A stretch of 64,000 nt of DNA. It comes from Linnemannia elongata (taxonomy: Eukaryota; Mortierellomycota; Mortierellomycetes; Mortierellales; Mortierellaceae). A program made the translations under genes and the position numbers. The stretch is from the NCBI GenBank assembly GCA_036320915.1, contig JAXBDG010000013.1, positions 1,178,001-1,242,000 of the forward strand, in the 5' to 3' direction. Below the pieces are notes generated by a model, which saw only the letters and a program-made list of their open reading frames with translations, was not told where the DNA came from and did not search any database. Shown here one piece after another: positions 25,475 through 38,272 of this stretch (positions are counted from its first letter, which is position 1; every line of letters begins with the position of its first letter).

Positions 25475-26591
25475 GGTCGAGTTTTGTTAGAGGTGATGAA
25501 GAGGAGTTTTAAGGATGGAGGTGTGAAAGGGATGTGAGCATTGGAGGTTAATAAAGACAAAAGCCAAAGTGCCAGGGCTGTGACTGCATCATGACATCAC
25601 AAACCGCATTTAGATTCATCACCTTTGATTTGTTCAAGAGACGAAGCGCGTCTCGCGTTTTGTTGATGTCTGATATCGTACCTAGAAGATGCGCGCCCGG
25701 ACCCTAGGGATCCAAACACACGGTGTGAACTTGCAGCGCTGATCCACTCCGGTGAGTTGACGTATGAAACGGTTTTATAGTCGTTCATCATGCCATACTT
25801 TCCTCCAACAGCCCTTGGTTAGTCGTACAGGAAGGAAAATGTTTACTACGAGCGTTAGGGTAAGCTGGACGTTAGCTTTCTCCGATGGTGCACCTAGTAA
25901 CCAACCAACAAACAAACAATTCGATCAACTGCCATTGTTTTCCTTCTCTGGTAGTAAAAGAAGACGAGTAGTTGGGGCGACAGTATGTAGATAGGATCAT
26001 TTGAAAGGAAGGGAATAGAATTGTCCAACTCATGATCCAAGCGCTACATGTTTGCGATCGATAGAAACTAACTGCAAAGATGTGACAAGATGAAAACAAT
26101 AACAGACAACCTGAACTGAACGTCCCTTTCTCCTTTAACCCCTTTGCCAGACTCCCACATGCACCTTGCGACAATATAAAGGTAACAAAAGAACCCATGA
26201 GATCCGATTTTTGCGATAACACTAACGCATAATAAAATAGTATCCGGGAGATGCTTTTCTCCGGCATGCCTTACTGCTATTCATTATTGTTGATAACACC
26301 ACTTTTTCTAATTTTTTTTTTTCATTTTTGTTCTCTTTCTTTCTTATCCTTTGTACTTTTCATTTTCTTTCTCCATCCTCAATCTTCCTAACCATTACCA
26401 ACCTGACCTCTCTTACCCCCTATCCTATTCATTTTTGCATACCTCACCTTAGTTGGTCTATACTCGATTCACAATCCATACCAAATATCCACAACTCTCC
26501 ATCCATCCCTCACTCTTACTTTTACTCTCACGCCTTTCCTCACCTCTAACTCCCCAGTAAAAACATAATACATACAAGTGAAAGTGTATTG
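25475..26591. promoter_or_regulatory. Divergent upstream region, RFT1 / Atg22-like B
   Basis: 1.1 kb between two divergent start codons with no supported gene. The right 280 bases are C/T-rich (about 26310-26560) and look like the leader of transporter B. Confidence 0.45.
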
Positions 26592-28801
26592 ATGAACTAC
26601 AAAGCAAAGGTCGTGCCAAACAACTTTTCGGTGTCAGCGATGGAGCTCGCACAGCTGGAGGAAAAGCAGCAGTTCCAGAAAGTACATCCTCTTAAGAAAT
26701 CGGAGCTCTGGGCTTGGGTAAGTTTGTTTTGTTGAAGTTTTGATTTATGTATCTGATTTGCTGGGCTGAGTCACAACGAAGTATGATTGCTGACATTCGT
26801 TTATTTATTTTTTTCACGACTTGCTCTCGGACCTTGCCCTTGCAGTACATTCAATGCTCAACGTGAGTACCCAGGTTACCCATATCCCTCATGTTTGTAT
26901 CTTTCTTCTTATTGCCTACTCTATGTCTAACAATTCCTCTCTTCGTTCATAATTTCGCTCGATAACCACAACAACAAACAAAAACACAGATATGTAGCAT
27001 ACGGGTGGGTGGGGGCATGGCTGCTGGTCCCGCTGCTGATCCAGGATATGGCCTCCAAGTACGGAGTCGAGGCCTCAAATCATGCGATCCCATGCAACAC
27101 GACGGCCCCTGTGATTCGCTGCGTTACTCCCTTTCTCGGAACCTACATTGATCCAGGAGCCATCTCCCTCCATGTCTCCTCACTCTCCTCCATCCTTTCC
27201 TTTTTCACATCACTTTCTATTTCTGCTGTCGCCGACCACGGATGTAAGGCTGTTGTTTTTTATAGAGATGGAAATATAGTGTACATGCACATGTAGCATT
27301 TTTTATTCCTCTATAACAAGGAGGTGACAAAATGGTCGAACCACATTTTTCGTGATGCCCTTGCCCCTCATTAACACTTTTTTTCTCTTTTGTGCTGAAC
27401 TTTGTTCCATCAGCGTATAAGAAAAGTCTGTTGATCGTGTTCTCCGCTCTTGGGTGCTTCTTCACCATGGGGTTCTTCATCATCCAGAAACCCAGATTGT
27501 TCTGGGTCGGTGCAATCCTCTCCCCACTCGCTTGGACCTGCTACAACGTCTGTGGTGTCTTCTCGCACTCGTTCCTACCCATCTACGGCCACGCCCATCC
27601 AGATGTCCTCGCCGCACAGGCCAGGGGAGAGTCATTGAGCGTGGTCCGCAAAGTAGAGGAACAAGTAGTCAATGATTTGTCAGCATACTCGGGCGCCATT
27701 GCCAACATTGGCTCAATCATTGTCCACGGTGTCTGTATAGGGCTGTCGCTGGGAATGCATGAGACCTCGCTCAGTCTCCAGATTGCGATTGCTTACACGG
27801 GTGTCTGGTGGCTGATGTGGATTTTGATTGTTGCGCCCTGGTTGGATGCCAGACCAGGGCCCCCTATGCCCAAGGGTCAGAACTGGGTCGCCTACAGTTG
27901 GAAGAAGAGTTAGTAACCTAGTTTTTGACATTCACAGTACTCGAACATTGGGATGGACGAGATCGAGAGGCTACTTTACTTAACACCACTTTCCAACTTT
28001 TATTCAGCCTATAGAACTCTCTTGTCGTTCAAGCAGCTGCCCGAGATCTTCAAGTTCATGGTCGCATGGTTCATCCTCTCGGACGGGATCAACACAATGC
28101 CCGCAATCATGTTCATCATCCTCTACCGCGAACTCTCATTCACCCACGTCGAATCCTTGATCATGTCGGTCCTCCTCTCTGTAATGGCATGTCTGGGTGC
28201 ATACGGGTTCATGTATCTCCGCAAGATCTGGTCCCTGACAACCAAGTTTATGGTTATTCTGTGTCTGACCCTCTATGGAATCCAGATGGCGTATTTGGTT
28301 GTTGTGCCGTACTTCACGGACAAGGCTGGTTTGAGGACCAGTCATGAGGGATGGTTTCATGTGTTGTACTATGGAATCATTGTCAGTACGTTTTATGGCT
28401 CCTGTCGAGTTATGCTCTCAGAGCTGTGTCCATCTGGAGATGAAAATGAGTGGTTCTCACTCTACCTGCTCGCCGACAAAGGATCATCATGGTATGCTCA
28501 TGTCCCTCTTGACAATACATCCGATCGTTGTCTATTGCTGTTCTGTCATGGTTTTTGTCTGGCTACTTATATGGGCAGCTATTCCTTTTTGCAACCTTGT
28601 AGGATGGGTCCATTCATTACAGGAGCCATATTTTCATTGACAGGGGATTACCGCAGAGCCTTTTGGTTCCCCCTAGCACTAATCCTCGTTGGCGTGCTGA
28701 TGCTCTCCCGGGTGGACATGAACAAAGGCAAGGATCAGGCCCGCAACTTTGCCCAAGCAAAAGAACACCACTTAGCAGCCACGACATACCCTCCACACTA
28801 A
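26592..28801 (+). CDS. Atg22-like vacuolar transporter, paralogue B
   Basis: Predicted amino-acid exporter of the vacuolar membrane (Atg22/MFS family). Exons 26592-26717, 26846-26862 (17 nt), 26990-27243, 27414-27908, 28008-28491, 28603-28801 give 524 aa, near the usual Atg22 length (528 in yeast). Intron phases 0,2,1,1,2 are identical to paralogues A and C. After a 40-residue N-terminus comes KKSELWAWYIQ, then LLVPLLIQDMASKYGVEAS, SISAVADHG at the cytosolic loop, MHETSLSLQIAIAYTGVWW, RPGPPMPKGQNW, VAWFILSDGINTMPAI, LCPSGDENEWFSLYLLADKG and a final RVDMNKGKDQA tail. It is followed by paralogue C in the same orientation 0.9 kb downstream, a tandem duplication. Confidence 0.88.
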
Positions 28802-29503
28802 ACACCTTAGCACGTTAATATACACAATTGTCCCTTGCATTGAAAGAGCAGTAAGCAAAGCTATTTTCCCTGACAGAATGGAAACGCAACATTCGATCGT
28901 TCCCTACTTGCTTATGATTGAGTTTTCAACGCCTTCGAGCTCAAGGTTTTTATAGAGTGGTCCATGTCCCCCGTTTCACAACGGTACTTTTAACTCCACT
29001 TTCGCTCAGCCGTTACCATTCCAGAGAAAGCATAAAGGACAGGCAGAATGCTACAGACATAGAATGATCTTTCATTCTTTTTCACGCCTCGAGTGCCATC
29101 CCTGTACGATCGATCACCAGTGCAGCATTCAGCGAACATCTCTGCACTCCTTTTCGTATGCAGATCAAAAAACGGCCCTTCTCATTTTTCTAACATTCAC
29201 CGTCCTCGAATGGTCAACAGGCAGAACATCTTGATCCTGTGAAGACAGCATCCTACAACCACAGCGGTAAGGAGGAGAAAAGAATATCAGAGCTGCGCGT
29301 CGCAGTGATAAGATGAATGATAAAAAAGGGCTTTTTTGCTGCGAGTCTTGCAAGAAGACGTTCATGCCTTGTATGCCAACCAACCTGACTCCTTTTTCTT
29401 GCTTTTATTTTGTTTTGTTGGCAACTGCCACCCGCGTCTCCTTCCTTGCTCCTTCCCTTTCCTTTATCATACATCCCACGCCCTTGCTCTCTCCTGTCGA
29501 TTA

Positions 29504-29536
<33 letters not shown>

Positions 29537-29723
29537 CGAGCATCCCTGTCATTCTCTGCTTACTTTTTGGCATTTCAACTTTTCTCTCTCAACTCTTTCT
29601 CTTTCGTTTATTCTTTTTTTCCCCTTCCTTCTCACAGACTGGATTTCGTCCTTTTTTTTTTTTTCCTCCTTCAAACCAACGAAACTAACAAACATTTTCA
29701 GGGACCAAGCGCAAAAAAAAAAA
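28802..29723. other. Spacer between transporters B and C
   Basis: 0.9 kb, no supported coding sequence. It holds a T31 run (29506-29536) and a C/T-rich leader immediately before the ATG of paralogue C, which is itself preceded by a run of A. Confidence 0.5.
29506..29536. repeat. T31 homopolymer
   Basis: Thirty-one T in the leader or promoter of Atg22-like C, 187 bp upstream of its start codon. Confidence 0.95.
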
Positions 29724-32033
29724 ATGTCGACTGACAAGTTCAACTTGGCAAACATCTCTGACACAGACGTCGTCAGTCGTGAAGAAAGGCAGACTCCTCA
29801 ACAGACCGTTCAGCCTCTTAAAAGGACAGAAGTCTGGGCATGGGTATGAGATAGTAGCTTGCTTCGAGTACGTGTTTTTAAAATTGTCACCATCCTCTCT
29901 AACCAACATCCTTCTTCCCATCCTCTCATCAATAGTACATCCAAGGTTCAACGTAGGTTTTGATTGCCAAAAACATGGACATGCCAGAAGCAAACAAACA
30001 AATAAGCAAAGCGCACGGACACTAAGATTATTACTTCTTCCCATCATACCCCATTGAACAACAGCTACTGTGGGTATGGATGGATTTCAGCATTCATGCT
30101 GGTCCCAGTACTTATCCAGGACATGGCCTCAAAGTACGGAGTAGAAGCCTCAAATCACTCGATTCCATGTGACACCACGGTCGCGGGCTTCAAGTGTGTG
30201 ACCAATGTATTTGGACACTATGTCGACCCTGGTGCCTTCTCCCTCTACATCTCTTCGCTGGGCTCTATCCTCTCCTTTTTTGTTTCCCTCTCCATCTCTG
30301 CAGTTGCAGATCATGGCTGTAAGTTTTGATATCCAAAAAGAAAATACTCCGTTATGCAAAACTTTAGTCCCTGGATCCTTTTGTTCCCTTTCACCTCGTC
30401 CCCTTTCTTCCTACTCCTCTCCTGCTGCTTCCTCCTCCTGCCTTCCTTTCTTCAACACCACTCCCTCTTTCTCCCTGTGATATTCGTCTATAACAACGAA
30501 CTCAAAAAGAAAAGAAGTAGAGATGGACCCATGGTCATATCCCTTGTGTCAATCTATGCCTCATAACCATGTGTGTATGCATCGACACTAACGCACATTC
30601 TCCTATCATATATCTCTCACCTATCTTTGCACTAAATAGCATACAGGAAGTCACTACTAATTACTTTCTCGGCCATCGGATGTCTCGCTTGCCTCCTCTT
30701 CTTCACCGTTCAGTCTCCAAAACACTACTGGATCGCGGCAGTACTATCACCCATCGGCTGGATCTGTTATAACATCTGCAGTGTCTTTGCACACTCCTTC
30801 CTACCCGTCTATGGACGAGTCCACCCAGATGTCCTTGCTGCAGTAGCTCGTGGGGAGAGCAAGAGCGTTGTCAGGAAACTGGAAGAGCAGGCTATCAATG
30901 ATATCTCATCGTTTGGCTTCACTTTTGCGAATGTCGGGACAATCTTGATCTATGGAGTTTGTATTGGATTGACGATTCTGATGCATGGGAGTTATATGAG
31001 TTTGGAGATTGCGATTGCGTTTACGGGAGTGTGGTGGTTGATGTGGATTGTGATAGTTGCGCCTTGGCTGGACCCTCGGCCGGGTCCACCTATGCCCAAG
31101 GGACAGAACTGGGTTGTCTACAGCTGGAAAAAGAGTACGTTCAATTAACTACTGCCTACCTCATGGGAGAATATTCATTGAAGCAGAGCGCGTCGTTAAC
31201 CTCTGGTTCGCGTGTCATTTTTTTATATCCTACTAATAGCTTTCAAGACGGTAGCAGCTGTCCGCAAACTACCTGAGATCTTCAAGTTCATCCTCGCTTG
31301 GTTCATCCTCTCCGACGGGATCAACACTATCACCGCAATCCTCTTCGTCATCCTCTACCGAGACCTCGCCTTCTCTCACCTAACATCTCTCTACGTCTCC
31401 GCCCTCCTTGCTTTCACCGCCGGTGTAGGCTCCCACGTGTTCATGATGATCCGCAGGACGTGGAAACTAAGCACGATGACCATGAACATGATCTGCCTTG
31501 CACTTTATATCGTTGAGCTGGTTTACTTGGTGGGCGCTCCTTATTTCACGACGAGCTTTGGGTTGAGGAATGTCTGGGAGGGGTGGTTCTTTATGGGATA
31601 CAATGGTTTTATTATTAGTACTTTTTTTGGATCCTGTAGAGTGATGCTTTCGGAGTTGTGTCCTCCTGGCGATGAGAGTGAGTGGTTCTCCCTCTACCTC
31701 TTGGCCGACAAAGGGTCATCCTGGTAAGTTCAATCTTCTGCCCTGCGAGTTGGGGAAAAAAAAAGTCTTTGTCGTTAAATACTTACCTCTCACGTATCAA
31801 ATACTTACATTATTTTTCTTTTTCCATTTTCACGCGAACACAACAGGGTGGGTCCATTTATCTCAGGAGCGATCTTCACGGTGACAGGCGATTATCGGAG
31901 AGCTTTCTGGTTCCCCTTGGCGCTGACAGTGGTGGGAACTGGGCTTCTGGGGATGATCAACATGGACCGTGGAAAGGACCAGGCACAGAAGTTTGCGCAC
32001 GAAAGGGATGCTGCTTCTCCGCAAGAACACTAG
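29724..32033 (+). CDS. Atg22-like vacuolar transporter, paralogue C
   Basis: Predicted vacuolar amino-acid exporter. Exons 29724-29843, 29936-29952 (17 nt), 30065-30318, 30640-31134, 31240-31723, 31847-32033 give 518 aa; exon sizes 3, 4 and 5 (254, 495, 484 nt) are identical to paralogue B. Key segments: LKRTEVWAWYIQ, FMLVPVLIQDMASKYGVEAS, AVADHG, LAWFILSDGINTITAI, RPGPPMPKGQNW, LCPPGDESEWFSLYLLADKG and INMDRGKDQAQ at the end. The ATG lies directly after a 12-base A run. It is closest to B in sequence and position; A is a more diverged member with a different N-terminus. Confidence 0.88.
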
Positions 32034-32327
32034 TCATTGTATACATTCCCTTCCTTTTCATTGCCGCTATCTCACATACAATAATAGACATTCAACAACT
32101 TTTCCCGAGAAGCTGTTGTCGCGAAATGAAAAAAAAAAAAAACGAGCCTTATTTCAACGCGACAACCTACATTTGACCCAGAGCACGTGATTGCTGAACG
32201 ACTGCTTTTTTTTTCTACTCCAAGCCTTTGTCAGTAAACATAAAAAAAGCGAAGCATCAAAGCTTTACTACTTTTTTCTATTTCATTCATCAGCCCTTTC
32301 CTCGCCACTCATCATATTTTATACATC

Positions 32328-33487
32328 ATGTCCAGCAAAGACAACGTTCTCTTCTCCGATATCTTTGACATCAAGGACGTCGATGGCGCAGGAAAGAAGT
32401 TCGACAAGGGTAAATGGCCAAGCTTACTAGAGAGAAAAACTTGCATCGTTTCGAGGACGAAGACTACACCTTTCTACGCAAACCGAAAAGGACAAGGACA
32501 CCCATAAGGAGGACGACGAGGAGAAGCTGCTCAACTCCATGAAGGCACTCTTTAATCTTTGTTCAGTGAGAAAGGGATATGAACTCCTGGACTATAAACT
32601 ACTCGGCAGGAGCGAACACATCATTAATTACAACAATCAACACAACAAATCGAGCAAGCCCTTGGCCCCTTTCAACATATCAACACCCTACCTTTTTTTT
32701 CACCTTCATAACTCCAACTACAATCACTAACGACTCTCTCCCCTTTACCACAACACCTTTTACTTCAAACCCCATAGTCTCGCGTATCAACGCCCGCAGC
32801 GAGAACTACGAGATGGAATTGACCTTGGACATCAACAACGAGCTCTACCCCCTCGAGATCGGCGAGAAGTTCTCCCTCGTCCTCGCCACCTCGCTCTCCC
32901 TCACCACCGCCGTCGGAAACGATACCTCGGGAACTCAGGAGTCTTGGCGCGAGAAGGTTGGAGGCGAGCGTACCCTTGCTGATGACTATGAGTATGTCAT
33001 GTACGGCAAGGTTTATAAGTACGATGAGGGCCAGGGCAGCAAGGTGTAAGTTACAATTTTCTTTTTGTGTGGTTTCTGTTGTTATGTTGTGGTTCTTAGA
33101 ATGAGAGCGTCAATGACCCGATGCTGCAGCATGAATAGTTCAGAGGACAAGGAAAATTGAAAATAAGGACAGGAATACGATTTGCGAGTCAATAGGGAAC
33201 TTCAGGAAAGATAGTGCATCAGATCCAACTACATTCTGAAGCTCGCTCGCCACTACACATCACTGGAGAGGGTTCTAGAGAGCGAGCTGTTCAGGACCTA
33301 CCACTCTCAAGCACAACAAAAAATACGTCTCCAGATCACGAATCTCACAGTTTTTTACCCTCCTTTTACGACCAATAGCTCGGTCTACATTTCATTCGGA
33401 GGACTCTTGATGTGCTTGGAGGGAGACTTTAGACATTTGCAGAGCATCAGCTTGGGCGAGAACTTGTACCTGTTGATGCGCAAGTAA
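32328..33487 (+). CDS. RPB8: RPB8, shared RNA polymerase subunit RPABC3
   Basis: Subunit common to nuclear RNA polymerases I, II and III; it folds as an OB-like barrel on the largest subunit. Exons 32328-32409, 32778-33045, 33379-33487 give 152 aa, close to yeast (146) and human (150). The start VLFSDIFDIKDVDGAGKKFDKVSRI, with the intron splitting KKFDK|VSR, matches the family. Then MELTLDINNELYPLEIGEKF, ADDYEYVMYGKVYKY and the C-terminal SVYISFGGLLMCLEGD and NLYLLMRK. The central loop has an insertion (about TTAVGNDTSGTQ) where species differ. Convergent with the PRM10-like gene. Confidence 0.95.
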
Positions 33488-33746
33488 ATGTACAGGACGT
33501 CATGGAAATCAACAAAGCACAAAACAGAAGCCTCGTTTCGGGAATAATAAACGCCAAAAACATCAAAGGAAATGCATAGTCCAGGAGGATGAGTAACTGT
33601 GCGCCAAGATTACAAGTTCGAGGATGTATTACGCTAGGGAAAAGGGTGTAAGAGTGGGGTGGAGGGGTATATGGAGATGGTGCATCGAAGATTGGCACCA
33701 TGAAGGACCAACGAAATGAGAAAAAAATAACGGACATAAAGGGACT

Positions 33747-36700
33747 CTAAAAGTTCATGAATGTACTCTTGCGCCAGAAAGGATACCACACCAGCGCGGA
33801 GCAAAACACGCCCAACTATGGAATTGGGAAATGGAAAGAAAAAATAATGGGAGATCAATATCAGGCTGGCTCTCTGAACAAACACATCACAGAGCAAAAA
33901 GGCATTTGAGAATACAGCAGAGGGACTTACTGTGATGGAGACGGCGATGTTGACCATGCTGAGCGCAAACTGGAATCCTTGACTGGGATCACCCTGCGTG
34001 GGATCAGTTCCAATGAAGGCCAAGACACCCCTGACACCAACACTTCCAGGAACCAACAAGAGAACACCACTCAAGAGAGGCACATAGCTGAGGTTGCCTG
34101 TGATACGTCCATAGGCCTGGCCTGCGATACCGACAGCAAACGCCGCGATCGCTGGTGTGACTTGAGGTCCAGCGGTCATGAAATAAGAGACGGTGTATCC
34201 GACGGCGGTGACAAGGGTCATGCCCAGCCATTGGCAAGGGTGGGCGTTGAAGACAATGTTGATAGATGTTGATACGGCGGGGAAGATGAGGAAGAACCAC
34301 CAGTGGTCGACGCCGTGTTTGCAGACGTCTTCTGAAGGCTGTGAATGATCTCTCGACACCTATTGAAGGAACAAGAGCACCACAAGTTGTAAACGTATAA
34401 GTACGTGGTGGTACTCATGCACCATGCAATATCACTTTCCAGTCATGAGACAAAAAAAACAAAGAGAAAACTTACGAATATCCAAAGCTCGGCACCGAGG
34501 GAGAGTCCGAATCCAAGGAAGAAGGCATACATGAGTGCATAGAACATCCTGACAGATCCCGAGACAATATTCCTCGACGCCAGTTCCATGATCGCCTGAG
34601 TCAGCAACAATCCCGGCAAGAGGACAACCACACCTGCAAGGGAGACTGCTGCAAAGCAAACACGGTCACCAAAAGACCGGGCAATAAAGCCGACAAGGAT
34701 ACTGGACGTGACCTCAAAGACGTTTCCGTAGACTGGAAATTTGGCGGCAACAAGACCTAACAGACCAACGAAGAGACCACAGAGACCAGCCAAAGCAGTG
34801 TCCAACCAACTACCGTTGAACGCTAGGGGTGCTACAAACGCGGCCGTGGTCATCCAGGAAGTCACAGTCACCCAGACAGGGTAGTATCCCGGCTCGATAG
34901 TGACTCGCTCCAGTGCCCTGTTGGCCTCTTCGATTCCCTTGCCGTGCAAGACACCCCAGGCAATCTTGTAGACCTTGGACAACTTGTACATGTCCATTCC
35001 TTGTGTGCATCGCAAGTGGCGCGTATCACTGGTGTGGGTCTCGGGATCGCTGAAGGAGATGGTCATCAGACCGGGCAAGAGTGCAAACGAGGCGTCGACG
35101 TCCATCTTTCTCGCCAACAGCGCACAGGTCTCCTCGATCCTGTGTGAAGGTGCGCCGTAGAGAATCAAGGCCTTGGCGATCATGATCAAGAAGGACTGAC
35201 GCGTCAGAATCTCGGCAATGTCGCGTTGGATACCCAGATTGGCGTTCAGAGTGGCCGCTGTGGCTGCGGCACTGATCGCTTCCATCTCTTCAATGTTTTC
35301 ATGGAGGTGTTGTGGAGTGGTTTTGGAGAAAGGCGAAGCATTGTTGTTGATTGAAGTCGACGGTTGGGTTGGCAGGCGGGTGATCGTCGTCATGGGTGCC
35401 AATGGGTCCAAGTCAAAGATTCTCGAGTTCCTGGGTGAGACCTTGGGTGTGGTAGTTACCGAAGGTGAAGCCAAGTCCGCCAACGAGTTATTTTTGGACG
35501 ACGATCGGTAATAAAAGCCCTTCTTTGTCTTCTTGACAGCTGCATGCAGAGCCGATCCTTGCTGTATCCCTGAACGTCTAGATCCCGAGGAATTTCCCGC
35601 AGAAGATGATGACGCTGCGGCCGCTGCAGCGGCCTCGTTCCTCTGGAGTTTGAGCAATTGACTGAGGATTCCTCCCTTGGGCTTCCTGCGACGCATTCCT
35701 GACGTAGTGGTGGCGTCGTTATCACCCTCAATCGTAATAGTCTGATCAGCCTTCGTGCCAGCTGCAGCCGCGGCAGCAACGACAGCAAGTTTGGTGTTAC
35801 TCTGTTCCAATCGTCGTCTGATCTCGTCCCCTCCACTTCCGCCAGCCCGACTCTCGTTGGGGGCTTCCTGCAGAGCTGTTGGGCCGGGCATGGTGGGCAA
35901 AAGCATCGGTTGAGGCGAGTATGAGAGACTCTCCATAAGCGCGACCTGGGCATCCATGTTAGAGTTCGAAGTCGAGGTGGCGAAGGGGTTGGACAGATCC
36001 TGGAGTAGACTGCCTCTGCGGTGGTGCAGATTGTTGCTGTTGATGGTATAACTGGTATTGGCGTCATGTTGACTGCTGCTGGCGTGGCTGTGGGACTCGA
36101 GATCGATCATGTTCATATCCTGTGAACGCTTCTTGCCCGAGATGGCTCTCTTGATCGAATTGAGGTTCAATCCTGTGCTCCTGCCCGTAGCTTCAGTGGT
36201 TGTCCCGTCATGATGAGGCGACGACATGGACGGATCGTTAGAAGGAACGGGCGATAGCTTATCGAGGAGGATATGAGAGGGTCGTCTCTTAGAAGCAATG
36301 GGGTGAGTCTGGGAGAGTGAAGGCAGAGGGACGATGCCAGAAAAGGAACCCATGGGCCCGTTATCCTCGATGGCTCGAGCATATCTCTCGACTCCGAGGT
36401 TCAGTTTACGCAACTCTGAAGTGGGCGATCCGAGAGGGGTAGCTATGGGAGTCTGGGCAGGGCTGAAAGGATTCAAGGGATCATTGTGGTCCGTGAAGGG
36501 ATTGGAAGCGGGGAGGGAGAATCCTGAAGAGGCGTTAGCATTACCGATGGTTGTTTCGGCGGTGCGAGCAGCTGCAGCTGGGGGAGAGGTGGAGATATGT
36601 GCAGGAGGGTTGTAGGTATTGTTGTTGATGTTGGTGTTTATGGCTAAGCTGAGGGTGCTGCTGGATGGACTGTCAGTGGTGGTTGAACGTGAGGGAGGGG

Positions 36701-36833
36701 CATTGTTATTGTTGGTGAGAGTTGATGCGATGGAGGAGGTGGTGGCACCATGGGTCAGTGGCGGGTGGGATGCAGGCGGTGGTGGTGCACCTGAGGAAGA
36801 GGCGTTGTGGTTGTTTTGGTTGTGATCTGCCAT
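33747..36833 (-). CDS. PRM10/ThrE-type membrane transporter with long disordered N-terminus
   Basis: Member of the threonine/serine exporter (ThrE, DUF1212) family to which yeast Prm10 (pheromone-regulated) belongs; substrate unknown. Exons (minus) 36833-34476, 34359-33931, 33815-33747 give 951 aa; all three junctions are phase 0. About 530 residues of Ser/Asn/Ala-rich sequence with poly-Ala and basic patches precede the transporter. That begins at IQRDIAEILTRQSFLIMIAKAL, with YGAPSHRIEETC and PGLMTISFSDPETHTSDT (the conserved cytosolic ThrE domain) and then about ten hydrophobic segments: five before intron 1 and five after (WWFFLIFPAVSTSI, NLSYVPLLSGVLLLVPGSVG, FALSMVNIAVSIT|LGVFCSALVWYPFW). 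The last exon of 69 nt ends RKSTFMNF. The family core is about 420 residues, so the N-terminus is an addition. Confidence 0.87.
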
Positions 36834-38272
36834 GGACACTATGGCAGAGAAGTATGAGGGTATTGAGGGTGCGAGGAGGAGTGGGATGAGGAGGAGAGGC
36901 GAAGAAGAAGAGGAAGGAGGAAGGAGGAAGGAGGAAGGATGAAGGATGAAGAAAGAGAAAGTGGCGAAGAAAGGAGAAAGAAAACACAAAGAGAAGAAGA
37001 GAAGAAGAGAAGAAGAGAAGAGCAGAAGAAAAGTGAAGTAAAAGTAAAAGAATGAATGGACGGACTGGCAACCTTGTTCGATGGCATCACTTTCCAAACA
37101 ACAGAACGAAAGAAGAAAAAAAATCTTTTCTTTCCACTCACTCCCCTTTTTGGCCGTTTTGTGTTCACAAAAAAAAAAAAAAAAAAAAAAAATATGGCCC
37201 CGACCGTTGGACATTGTCAGTCTGTCAGTCATAGCTGTCATCAGGTCGCTCTCTCACCGACCATGAGAACGTTATCCGACTACTTACTATCCTTACCCCA
37301 CCCCTCGTGTTTGCTGCTCAATGTGCCACTCCTCTTCTCTTTCCCCATAGCTACTTTCTACGGTCCGACTCTTTCCTTTCTTCTCTCTTTCATGCACGCC
37401 TGTTTACACTTCATTCATATCCCCCCCTCTGCACCACTAAAAGCCCCCCTCTCTGCTTCCTTTCCTCCACCCCTCATCCTCCCACCAGCTTTTTTATATG
37501 CTCCGCTTTCTCCGCTGAGAAAGTAAACCCCTTCTTCATCCATCACCACCACTACAGCCAACAATAACTTGTAACTTGCATAGGAAAGAACAGAGCACTG
37601 GGGCTCATCCATTCATTCTCCTCTTCTACCTCTACTCTTCGCACCCATTCACCCAACCATCGCCAACTCTGAGTTTTCTGTTCCCATTTTGTTCGCTCTG
37701 GGCCGTTGTTCAAAAACTGCTTACCCGCGTGAGCACTGAGACCCTTAGGAAGGACATCCGAGATCAATCAATTCTCAGCTCGATACCCACAACTCAGCTC
37801 AAGGGTTCTTCTTCATCTCGCTGTCTCTTTTTGTTCTTTCTGTTTTTGCGGTGTGTGTGGGGGGGGGGGATGTGGCGGAATGAGAAAGGGAGGGGAGAGA
37901 CGAAAGGATGAACAAATCCGCAACCAAAAAAACACCGCCATCTTTGGAACAACCTTCAGTCCCTCCCATTCCCGGGTCGGATCCAGATCGGATTAGTGAT
38001 TTGATCCCCTCTTTTGCTTTTGCGCGGGAATTGTTTGGATTGAAGTTGTATGCATTCCCACCACTGTTACTTACTCCCTCGTCATTAACCGTTGTTGGGC
38101 GCAGCTGCACAATTATTATTATTTTTTTTCGTTCTCACATACTTACTCGCATCAACAATCAGAGACCTCTCGTCGCACAGTATTGATCCAGGGGATACAA
38201 AAGGAGTGAACCCAGAAATTTGATGACAGGGAATGGAGAAAGGTTCTGTTAAAAAAAATTAAAAAGTTTTCA
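36834..38272. other. Intergenic region upstream of the PRM10-like gene
   Basis: 1.4 kb with no supported gene between the PRM10-like start and the 3' end of the acyl-protein thioesterase, both on the minus strand. It holds purine-rich GAAGA repeats (36890-37035, a C/T-rich leader on the gene's sense strand), an A24 run (37169-37192) and a G10 run at about 37860-37869. Confidence 0.5.
37169..37192. repeat. A24 homopolymer
   Basis: Twenty-four A on the plus strand, 336 bp upstream of the PRM10-like start codon (T24 on that gene's sense strand). Confidence 0.93.
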
